Origin: Lingula anatina
Taxonomy: Eukaryota; Brachiopoda; Lingulata; Lingulida; Lingulidae
DNA: 64,000 bases
Direction: 5' to 3'
Assembly (NCBI RefSeq): GCF_001039355.2
Contig: NW_019775502.1
Coordinates: 551,860-615,859 of the forward strand
Part shown: piece by piece, positions 38,101 through 51,000 of the stretch
Layout of the letters: each line of letters begins with the position of its first letter
Numbering within the stretch: position 1 is the first letter of the stretch
Program-made: the position numbers and the translations under genes
Notes under the pieces: model-generated
What the model was told of the DNA's origin: nothing
The model's input: only the letters and a program-made list of their open reading frames with translations
The model's database searches: none

Positions 38101-41100
38101 ATAGTTTAAAATACATTGGTGTGTTTTATGTAATCTCACCTTTTAACTTTTATGTACATTTTCTTTATCACTTGATGTCATTTAAAAAGTTATGAAAAAA
38201 AATTACTTAAGATGCTATTTGTCTTCCTTTCCAAATGGAAAACATCAAATTATGTACCAATTTTATTAGTTAAGATAATACAATTTATTAATCATCATTT
38301 TAAATCTCACCACATCAGTTCAATTTTTTCCCTTTTATTTAACAAAATATCAAAAACTAAATTTACTTCAAAATAAACTAATCATATTTTCTAAGCCACA
38401 GCTAATGTTACACTTCCAAAACACACAATTTTGAAAAAAAAATATTCCAATCTAAAGATATATTCTTTCAACAATTTCCTCTCTACATAGATAGACCCCT
38501 TTCCCACCTTGAGTCTCTGCTCTGCTGCCTGCATGCTGAAGTAGGCACAGCACTGCTCAGGGGAAACCATCGCACGCATCTCTTCCTCAGTCGGCAGACG
38601 GAAGTCTGGTTTTAACACCCACCAATTGGAGTCCAAACCTAAGAATAAATCAAAGAATACTGTACCCTTGGGAAACATCCTTCAGAAAATATGAACTCAA
38701 TAGCCAACATATCAAGTCTGAACCCAATGAAAAGGAAAAAATCAATATAAATCAATTGTAGAATGGTTTAAAATAAGGATTATTATTTTCATCTTATTGT
38801 GTGGCATAATCAGCTGCGCTACTGATTAGACAATTATAATAAAAGCAGAGAGAGACGTACCAGTTCTCTTAAAGTCTGCACACAGTTTTAATCTTTTCCT
38901 GATACTGCTCTCTGAGTGAGATGGGAAAGCTTTCTTGATGTCATCCATTTTTATCCTCCTTGGGTTGTCTTTACTTTTCCAAAACAAACGGTAGATGAAC
39001 ACCTGGAATAAGGAAAATGAATTATCATAATTATACATAGTTTCTTAGAGCAAAAGTGAAAATTAGAATTATTTTCCATATGAAAGTAGGTGTCTTGTGA
39101 GACAATGAAATATTAGAGTGAGGAACGATGAGTTGTTTAAGAAATTCTTAATTGTATATCACAAAGCTGACGGAATTTTTCACCAACCTGTAAGAAATCT
39201 CTGATGAAATTATTGGCTCTCTTAGAGTTAGGCCCTGGGACTTCAATTAATGGACACTCCTGTCCTACTGAAAAGATAGTGTACACCTCCCTGGCAAAAT
39301 AACTGAAAAAAAAGAGAAATGGGATTTAACACAGGTACAAAATTTACAATCATAGTTCTAAAACATTTTACTAGGATTCAAAGCTAAAATTATTATATTT
39401 TTTCAATCAATAGCTATGTCAAGAGCTATTTAAACTGAATTGTTTCATTTCTCATAAAAATGGAAATAATGAATGTAGGTGTTATTTGAAGAAATTATTA
39501 TTGTAACTATGAGTTTGAATAACTGATGATTTTTTTGTTTATTTATTTTATTTTTTAAACATTGCACCTGCTTCAGTTTGTATGTTCATTAGTGGACAAT
39601 ATATCTCAAACAGATCCTCCCAAACTTTGACAAAAAAGTCAGAATTAGGCAGATATTCTACAAGTGATTACATTTCCAATTTACTTCTGTTCAATGGACA
39701 TTATCTAAATAATATAATAATATAAAATAATAATTTTAATTCTTTATTATTAATTATAATTTTAAGTTATTTACATGATAATAATCCTGGTCCCAGAAAG
39801 CTAGTCAAGTTTTTTGGGTCTTTTCCTTGGTCAAGACAGTGTAAATAAGTTAAAAGGTTTCACAAATAGCATGCAATGCTTTACAGATGAGTTTGCATGT
39901 TAATCAAATTTCATACCACTTTTATCTACATTTTGCCTTGGCAGAAGAATCCAATCTTGGGAGTGCTCTATTGGTGATTTAATTAAGAAGGTTATATATA
40001 TCTTGGAACCCAACACAAAGGGGTCAGGACATGTACTAAACAGATCCATACTTACTGCTGTCTGGTTCTGATAATTAAGAAGTCATTTTCCTTCATCCTG
40101 TGTTCATATATGGGGGCCCTGAACATGTTGTTTTCAAATGCCTGCAAACACTGGCCTGGATTCAGGGAGCCGAGGAAGGGAGACGTGTGCGCGTACGCAA
40201 GCTCGCCGTACTTGAACTGTGGAGGGTTGTTATCTTTGCCAGGTTTCTGAGGATTCAAATTTAGGATTCATTGGTTAATCAAAAGTGCTCTTTAAAATTT
40301 GATACATCCCTTAAAAAAGTTTAATTAAAAATTTCCGTAGTGATTTACTGTAAGTTGTTTAATTTGAGAAGGACATGTAAATTGATAATATACACGTAAC
40401 TTCACATGATCATGCAAATTTAAATATAGGATTAAGCCATTTACAACAAACACACTTTTTTTACTACAGTCACCTAAATATGATGTTTTAGTGAAAAGGA
40501 TCTTAACAGTTGGGGAAACACTTAAAAAACATAACAAAAGAAAATGTACCCTTTTGTAGTAATTCTTTATCTTGGTTGCCATGCCAACTTGCATGAGGAT
40601 AGGCGGGAATTCCTCCGAGTACTCCGCCAAAATCAGTTCTCCATCCATCCCTGTGAGATCTTGAGGAGTTCTCATGAAAAACATCTCGCCTCCTCCAGAG
40701 GCCAGTCGCTCTTGTTCTCTCATCTGAATGTAACATTGATAAATTGTAAGTCGAATATTGTCATCACATTAACTGTACCCTCTTCAAAAAACTACTTAAA
40801 TCATTTTTACCTTTACTTAACCTTTGTTAGCATGCAGAACTAATGCCTGATACATACAATACAAATCGTCATAGGCTCTATTCCCATAGATTTTAGATCG
40901 ATCTATCCCCGCGGGGAGTCTCACTAGATTACTTTCAGATAATCCGACTTAAACGTCCGTCCCGCCTACTACAAGCTTTAATGGGGTAATTAACTTTTGT
41001 GTCCGCCCAGCTGACAGCTATTTAGCGTGAACCCCCAGGGAGTTAGGTTGATCTAAAGTAGGTCGATCTAATCTATGGAAATGGGGTGATAGACATCCAC

Positions 41101-44100
41101 ATGACACAAAGATGGAAGGTTCATTTTGAACTTTTTTGTAACTTTTTGTATCAGGCTAATGATATTGTACTTACGATTCTAATAGTACTGGTAGATTCAT
41201 ATCACACTTTTTGACTTAAAAAAAAAGAGCAAAACAGAGCAATATTAGGACGAGTATCTGTGTGGTTTTACTTTTCAGACCATCAACCAGAACTCACCTT
41301 TGCCTTCCTTCTTATAGTTTTCAGCAGAGGCAGTACGGCCTGTGGTCCGTGCTGAGACATGGGTCCATGGGAATACTTCTTGAGGGGAGGACGATGAAAA
41401 TTCCGCAGTTTCATGGTGCCCATGTGTGTTGGGAAAAATGGCTGCCGGAGTTCACATGCTGGAGTGGAATGCTAAAAAAAAAAAAACAAGTGATTTTTTA
41501 AAGTTGAGCTCCAGTTTTTTTTCCTGTTCACTGAAAATGAAAAAATTAATGTATATCCAAAATGCAAGTGCAAATTGTTAAAAGAGGGACCCTGTGGAAG
41601 GCTGAAAGAGAATTATGAAATGTTATCTTTTTTGGTAATTTACCATGTTGAGAGAAATGAAAAAGTTTTTCAAGTATAAAACTGTCCATGTTTATCAAAA
41701 GAGTGCTTGTCTTTCATAACACTACAGAATAAAAACAACACCAACATTAGAAGAAAAATTATAAATTCACAGAAGCAACAATTCTTTTTTCCTTTAATAT
41801 AGCAAAAAACCTCCAAAACAAGTAACCATAGATAACAAATCAACACTGCTGACCTACTTAGTACCGTAACATAAATTGCAGTCAAATTAATGATAAGAAC
41901 AGCATGACCTACATTCCTTGGCCAGTGATAAATAACTTATCTCCACAAAACTGCATTACTGATAACAACAAGATGACATTTTGGAGTCAAGTAGGTTGAA
42001 GTTTATGACAATATAGAATTGGAAATTTTACAATCATGAAAATTAACAAAGAATACTTTTAAAGCAAATTGTAAACTAATTTTGTCTACCAATTCGGAGT
42101 CACTTTTTGCATTGTTTGGTGGCTAAATCTCTCATTTATGTGTGCTTGAATTGAGAGGAGTCTCTGAGGCTAGTTTGCTCTCAAAAATTTCTTGTTTTCT
42201 TAAAAATACAACAGAAACATATAGTTGTCAGTTGAAAATGTCATTTTATTGACATTTGTACTTTGATTAATACACAAAGTACAAATTATAATACAAATAA
42301 TTAAAAATTATCATATGAATGATAAGCATGTATGGTAAATCATTTACAAGTTTAAGACTGGGTTCCCACAGATTTAGATCGATCCATCTGGATCGGCCTT
42401 ACTCCCTGGGGGTTCATGCTTAATTGCTGTCAGGCTAGCATGCACAAAGTTAATTACCCCCTTACAGCTTTTAGTAGGCGGGACAGACATTTGAGCCGGT
42501 TAAGCTGACAGCAATCTAGTGAGACTCCCTAGGGGAATAGATCAATCTAAATATCTGTGGGAATAGTCTCTAAGATATAATTTTAAGTTTCTGCATTGAC
42601 ATAAAATATTATCAGTTCATATCTTAAATACCCATATGTCACATGACAACCTTACATCAGGTGACAAAGGCACAGGTCTTAATCGCCCCACCAGCAAGGA
42701 ATTTCTTTATCCATTTCAAGGTGAGTTAAAGACAGCAACTTGTTAAAAATTTTAACACCGGATATTAGCTAGTGTGCACTCAAATCATTTCTATACAGTA
42801 ATCACATTTATATATTGATCCAACTTACTACATCCTATACTTGCTCGTTTCACTTCTGGATACATCCTTTACTTCCTTGTTTCACTTCTGAATACTTCTT
42901 TATCTATTCATTATATTCTTCATACCAAAAACAACATTTTCTAGTGTACTAAATTAAAGACAATGACTCATGTTCCATCATTTTAAATTAAATTAATTAT
43001 GCCTTTACCAATGACAAATCATACCAAATTTGCTTTAAAGAAATTAAAGAAAAGGATTTCAGGACAACCTTAATGCAGTATGCCATGTCTCTCCTAAAGA
43101 ACTAGTATGACTTTTCTAAAGACGGGGAAAAAATGTTCAAAGGGCTCCCTCTTTTAATTAAGTGTTAAAGCAAAATTTCCCGCTATCTTGTGGTGGTTTA
43201 TGAAAGCCAGCAACACCTTTACCAACTAGAGGATCAGAGNAGATTATTGGTGACTTAAATCCATGAGATGGGTATGGGGGGCCTTACCGTCTAGGAGGAG
43301 AAGCGGTAACGGTAGCCGTCCGGCGGAGCCGGCGGAACGATCCGGACGAGACCGAAACCATGTGTACCGCCAGCGCTAACGCTGGTGGTACAATGACTCC
43401 TTATTACATACTGAGACATTCAATTTTTCCAGGACTAAGACAAAATGGCGACTGCTGCGACTCCACGAAATGAGAGAGAAAACACAATGCGTATGGGGCT
43501 ACTGATACACCAGTCAAAGGATGTGCTTCAGGATCTCCTCAGTACACAGTTACAAACAACTTATCCAGGGTTGTTTGATCCGTCAAATGGTGGCAAGTTG
43601 TTTGATATTCTAACTGAGCAAAAGGCAAATCAAACTTTGCTACAGTTGAAAAAAATGAAAGTTTTAAATCCAAGCCAAATGAAGCTTCTATACCCTTCTG
43701 GGAAACCCTCCACAACTGTGACATTGAAGGACTTAGATGTAACTCTTACAGTAGTCTTGTTAAGAAATATCACAACACTTAACCCAAAGGGCAGTTGGGA
43801 GAATCCACCAATAACAGACACGTCCATGGAGGCCCAGATTGGCAGAGTGAAGAAATACCGCAATAAATTTTCCCATGAGGGACCCAGTCTCACAGATGCT
43901 GCATTTCAGACCCAGTTTACAGAATTGAAAGCTTTGTTGTTATCACTTTCCACAATCTACACCAGTGATGACTATGACAAGTTGCTTACTGATCCATTGC
44001 ATGCAGCAGGTATATATATGAAGTATTTCACAGAGTGTACTATGAAGAATAGTGAGAGAAACTGCTCTTTGATGTTAAGAGGGCCTGTGCTCTATTATAT

Positions 44101-47100
44101 CAATTGACCACCAGTGTATTAATAAAGACAGCTTTTTGTTTTAAGTCTTGAGTGAATTTCAAAGAAATGCACACAATGAGAGGAACTATTCTTTGTAGTA
44201 CACTTGTATTGGGATTGTGCTCTGCTGATTGTTCCCCAAGGTATAAACTTAAAAGAAGGATAACTTTAAGTTTTAAATTAGAAATAACTACAAAATTCAC
44301 TTCCCCGACTTCATTTTAAAACATCAAATTAACCTTTCAGGCCTCTACCCTATAATTACAGGCAAATAATATACATAATATTATAATTTTTTTATATAAT
44401 CTTTTTTATGCATGAAATTTAAGTTTTTTCTTGCATGTTTGCTTTTCAATTTCAGAAGCACCTTGTAAGCTCATCCCTACTAACCTTCCAAGTAGAACTC
44501 CAGATCTGAAGGGAAGAGTGGACCTGGTGCAGGAAATACTGCAGCATGTTGAAAATGACACAAAACTCATTCTCCTGACTGGCATGGGGGGCATAGGTAA
44601 AACAAGCACTGCTATTGAGGTTGGACATCATAGAAAAGATGTCTTGTATATTGATATGAGAAAAGTTGTAAATCCTGATTCTGTTAAATTATCACTTGTG
44701 CAACACTATCACCCAACTCAGTTTTTGAAAGATATTTACAGTGATTATCAGAACAAATTCACACAAACTATGTCTAATTTAGCAACAGACACTCTCCTTA
44801 TCCTTGATAATAATGACCGTGTTTTGAATTCACACCAGCAAGAGTTTCTGCAGTTACTGGAGGATGTCATGAATTCATCAAAACATATCACTCTTTTATG
44901 CACCAGTCGTGAATCCTTCAGTCTTCTGTCACAAAACACAGTTACTATAGACATCCGTCCTCTTGATAAAACATCTTCATGTGAAGTCCTTTGGGGGGGA
45001 AATACAATCAGTCCCACAGATAGTGAGACAGAAGCTTTAGATGAAATATCAGAGAGATGTGGCCACAATCCCCTTGCATTAAAATTAGCAGCTACCCAGA
45101 TCAAGCTCAAAACAGTACAAAAAGTGTTAGAAAAAATAAAACGCATAAAGGTCCTCCCCTCTCTTCAGTTACCTAACATTCCAGCATCCCAAGGTATGCT
45201 TACCTGCTTAAAGATGTCTTACGAAATGCTGAATGATACCGAGAAAAGGGTATTTAGGGGACTGCATATATTTCCAGTTGCATTCAATTCAAAAGAGGTC
45301 TCAGAGATTTTGGAGATGGATGAAGATGAATGTGAATCTGTCCTTGAGAGTCTTAGCATTAAATCACTCTTGAGTTTAGTCCAAAATACCTATGATCTGC
45401 ATCCTTTGGTGAAGGAGTATGCAGAGTTTCTTGCACAAACTGACAGCAATGAAATCTCTCACACACGTAAGAAATACTGTGATTATTACACAAGTCGAAT
45501 GTACCAGGGATACTTTGTGCCTAATATTAGAGGTTCACTTTTTGAAAATATGTCAAAACTTGTGCCCCATTTACGCATGACTACCACCTTGCTTAAAATG
45601 GAACTCTGTACTCCTGACATACAACAGAAAGAAAGTATTCTCGAAACTTTGCATCAGATTGCAAATACATTCCAATTTCTTTTTCTGAATCAAGAAGCTC
45701 TCTCGGTTTTACAGTCAATTGAGGCAGAAATGGACACATATTCTGAAAGTCAACCAATCAAAAAAGCAAAAGTGCACAACCATATTGGTTGTGTACTGAG
45801 AAACATGGGTAAGTACAAAGAGGCACTTGACTATCACAAAAAATGCCTAAAAGGTCTAGAAGGGCTGCTAGGTCTCAAACACCCTGCTACTGCTTCCTCA
45901 TACAACGAAATTGGTATAGTACTAAAAGAGATGGGTAAGTACAAGGAGGCACTTGACAATCATAAAAAATGCCTGGAAGTGCAAGAAGAGATCCTTGGTC
46001 CCAAAAACAAGAATACTGCTACCTCATACAACAATATTGCTTGTATACTATTAAACATGGGTCAGTACAAGGAGGCACTTGACTATCATAAAAAATGTCT
46101 ACAAGTTATGGAAGAGCTGCGAGGTCTCAAACACCCTGATACTGCTACCTCATACAACAATATTGGTTGTGTACTACAAGACATGGGTAAGTACAAAGAG
46201 GCATTTGAATATCATAAAAAATGTCTGGAAGTAAGGGAAGAGCTCCTAGGTCTCAAACACCCTGATACTGCTTGCTCACACAACAATATTGGTGGAGCAC
46301 TAGAAAGCATGGGTAAGTACAAAGAGGCACTTGACTTTCAAAAAAAATGTCTAGAAGTAAGGGAAGAGATCCTAGGTTTCAAACACCCTGATACTGCTTG
46401 CTCATACAGCAGTATTGGTTGTGTACTAGGAATAATGGATAAGTACAAAGAGGCACTTGACTATCATAAAAAATGTCTGGAAGTAAGAGAAGATCTCCTA
46501 GGTCCCCAACACCCTGATACCGCTAGCTCATACAACGATATTGGTGGAGTACTAGATGCCATGGGTCAGTACAAAAAGGGGCTTGACTATTATAAAAAAT
46601 GTTTGAAAGTAAGGGAAAAGCTCCTAGGTCTCAAACACCCTGATACTGCTACCTCATACAACAATATTGGTTGTGTACTACGAAACATGGGTAAGTACAA
46701 AGAGGCACTTGAATATAACAAAAAATGTCTGGAGATAAGGGAAGATCTCCTTGGTCCCCAACACCCTGATACTGCTATTTCATACAACAATATTGGTGGA
46801 GTACTACGAGACATGGGTCAGTACACAGAGGCACTTGACTATTTGAAAAAAAGCAAAGAAGTGATGGAAAATGTGCTAGGCCCCAAACACCCTAGTACTG
46901 CCCATGTATATGGCACTATTGGTGATACACTACAAGCCATGGGTGACTACAATAGAGCACTTCCATATTTAAAAAGATGCCACAAACTGAAAAAGGAGCT
47001 GCTAGGTCCCAAACACCCTGATACCGCTAGCTTATACAATAATATTGGTGGAGTACTACGAGGCATGGGTAAGTACAAAGAGGCAATTGACTATTTGAAA

Positions 47101-48005
47101 AAAAGCAAAGAAGTGATGGAAGATGTGCTAGGCCCCAAACACCCTAAAACTGCCGAAGTATATGGCACTATTGGTGATACACTACAAGCCATGGGTGACT
47201 ACAATAGAGCACTTCCATATTTAAAAAGATGCCACAAACTGAAAAAGGAGCTGCTAGGTCCCAAACACCCTGATATTGATACAGTTTGTAAAATGATTTG
47301 TACTGTACTTGTAAATATGGGTCAGTTCAAAGAGGCAGTAGAATATTCTAAAAAATATCAGTAAAATGAGTGAGGAAAGTCTAGGATCTAAACATCCTGA
47401 TAAGGCTACCTGATACAACAATATAAGGAAAGTGATGGAATAAATTGGTGAATATAAAAAAAAACTTGCACATAAAAAATAAATGGAATAAAATGAGAGA
47501 ATAGGTATTAGACTGCGAACACCCTTTTATGCTGACTCATAATAACAATGTTGGCTGTGTACTGCAAGCTTTAAATGAAAAAAAAAAGGACATATGCTCT
47601 GTAATGTAATGTAATTTTTCAAAACACATGAAGCTTATTTAAAGTGTTACTAAAAACGTTTTGGGAAAATTTATTAATTCATGTAATTTTAATTTAATAA
47701 ACAATTATTCTACAAAGGGGTTTAACTCTCAAGAAAGATGTATGTTGAATATGATGAAAATTTTAGCATTTTGTCTCTTTTACACACAGTACACTTAATA
47801 TATGTAACTGCACATCTCGACTTCTTTTGTCCCAAATGTGCCCATGAAATAAAGCAAAGCTATGTGCTGAGGTTACTTATGCCCCAATTTCAGTATGCAT
47901 TAAAAGGCTCTCCACTTGTTCTACCTCTTGACAGTCTTCATCTATTAACCCATATTTATCTTCTACAAGAATATTTCCATAGACCTAACTTATCCCAGAA
48001 AAAAA

Positions 48006-48091
<86 letters not shown>

Positions 48092-51000
48092 CTAACTTCT
48101 TAAAAAAATATCTCTATAGTCTTTAATTCACTATGTTTCTATATCAATTTAACCTCTTTTGAAATTTATCTGTAGTCTTAACTTCTCCAAGAATTTTATA
48201 TAGTCCTTCTCCAAAAAAATTCTTTAGTCCTTAATTCTCCAAGAATATCTACCAGTAGACTGTGGTCACTTCTCCAAGAACAACTAGATAGAGTCATTTA
48301 TTTTCTTTGCTCAAGCATAGCCATGCTAACAACATAATTTGGGTGGATGCATGGCTAACTCACTTTTCACTCCAAAGGATTCATTAATCATTTTGCGTGC
48401 GTAAATATCCTGAGATAAAAGAACATGGAACTGTGTGAATTTGGTGCCAAAATATAAGATTATTGTCTTTATATTATTTTAAATATTTTATTTTATTTCT
48501 GCATAACTCCATCATAAGGAAGAGTGCACACACATGTGCTTCTGTATGGGGATGCAGGATAAAATCAATAATTATAGTTATGCTAGTTCAAATTTTCTAG
48601 TTATATAATTCTGCAACTGGTCCAGTCATATAGGATATTGATCCGAGCCCACACTGGATTTCTACTGGTGAGAACCAGAGTGGGAACATAAACACCATAG
48701 ACTGAAAACGCTATGTATTACCAAGAGGTTACTGTATCAATGAGATAATTCTGGCAGTTCATAAACTGATTTAATTAACGTGTGAAATGCTGGTGTAACA
48801 ATGGATTTCATTTTTATATTATACAGGCTAAAGCTAATTTTTTTTTGTTTTTTTTTTTTTGGGGGGGGGGGGGGCAAACCACACTTTTTGCCAGGAAAAG
48901 TTTCTCTCTGGATGAAATTTTACCTAGTTTCATGGTAAATGGGCCACTTTTTCAGAAAAAGACCCCCTCCCTTATCAAACTACTGGCTACAGGCCTGATC
49001 TATATTGCCTATATGTCTTTTTTTTTCACAACTGAAGAGTTGAAATGTATTTGTTTTTGTTTGTATATTTGATGGTAAACATTATTGTTAGAACTTTATG
49101 TTGGAGAGTGTTAAATGTGAGTTTGTATCTGCACATGTATACATTTACACATTTATTTAGTTAAATCATAAATATCAGTTGGGTGATCAAATGTCTATAT
49201 TACTGGTACATTCAAATCTACAGGGCATACTTTCAGTGTTCCTTATTATATATTTCGCCTTGCTGAAATTGAAGAAACTAGTGGTATTCATAATATTTAT
49301 CTACTTAAGTAATACTGAGATGTCTGTGTATTTATTCATATCTGTTACGTGTAAGAGAACTTAACCTGATTAATAAGTAATAATAAATAAAGTGAAACAA
49401 CACTGGTGTGCATCAGTACACAAAGGTTGTCCATTAAATTTGGAATGCTCCACATACAGTGTATGGTAATCAAATGCAGATTACAAATATTAAGTGTATC
49501 TATTTGGGGATAGTTATTGCCATTGATTTGTTTTTAAAAATAATGATGAGTATTATTTCATTTTTTTAAAAAATGTATGTATATAAATTCATATACATAT
49601 ATTTTATTTACTCAATATATGTACTGTCATTATTTCATATTTAGAAGTTAGAAATTACTAAACATACTACCAATAGTTATTATTTTATTTTTAGAAATTT
49701 AGTATTAGTTATGAACTTATAAAGATATGGACACTGAACAACCACCAGTCTTTAACATTTCATTTATATTAAACTTAAAAGTGAAATAAATTGGGTTCAT
49801 AACAAATTAAAAGAACAGTTATTTTCAGTCAAGAAAATTTACTTGAACCTCATTATTACCAGTCCCAAAGGCTTACTATCAGTCTGGGACTGAAGGACTG
49901 AGTTTTACCATGCCATGAACATCTAACTCTTAATCTGGGCATTACCTTTGTACAGCATGCATTCCTTCTACCTACAAGATTTTTAATGTTAAACTGATGT
50001 AATTCATCCTTTCATGAAAACTGATGAAAATGCAAATGGCTCAGATTCAGTTTTAATAGGGGTGGGGGTGGGGATTTACATTGTATCATAATATCATAAT
50101 GTGCAATAAATGTAGATTTGAAAAGAATACTAACTTTTTTTTCTTGATTCAATGGGGAAAAAAACGGATACTCAAATCACTCCCAGTATCTTATAACAAT
50201 CAGTAATCTCTGTGAGTTCAAAGCCATATAGCTAGTATACAGTAGTAAGAAATGTGCCCTGGTGCTGTTACTGTTCCTAGCGAAGCCAAACAGAAGCAGG
50301 TGATTGGAATATGTAGAGACACTACTGTGTCTATACATAAATATGCAAACATGACAAGGTATAGATTAATAAGTTAAGTCTACATTAAGTTAACCGGCAG
50401 TTGAAGTGCACCATCAGAGTAACTGGGTTCAGTTCCAAGAAGTCAACATAATATCTACAAACTATAGTAAAAATAATAATACTGGCAAGAGAGGAACTCT
50501 ACCTGAATCAAATATATAGTCAACATTATAATTCTCAACACACACAAACTGGGGCGGTTTCACTTAAGCACTTAAGACTGAAATGTCTAAAGTTTGAGCC
50601 CAAAATTTTGATCAAATCTGTCATAACATAAATCAGTAGTGATCCATTAAGTGCAAAGTTGCTCCCATTTTACTTTAAATTATTTGGACACTAACCTGAA
50701 TTAAGTTGCCTCCAACATTGGTTCTCAATGCATTATCCATAGTAAGCTTGGGGTTGTAATGCTCATCATTGGAGATATTAAAGGGATCTTTTTGCTGAAT
50801 AGAATCCTCCTCCTTAAATTAAAGAAATACTTATTAATAAACAAAAAGAAACAAGATAAATTATTTAGAAGTAAAATTGCACTAATCATGTAAGATATTG
50901 AATAAATATTTTCAAGTTGAATTAGAATCAGGGTTAATTTGTATCAATTGAATATGTTTAACTGAAAAATATAATCAGCATCTTTGGCTTTAAATAACAC

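Noticed and set aside
44431-47364. Kinesin light chain gene
   Set aside because: The TPRs are of that type, but they are preceded by NB-ARC and HEPN and lack the kinesin-binding coiled coil.
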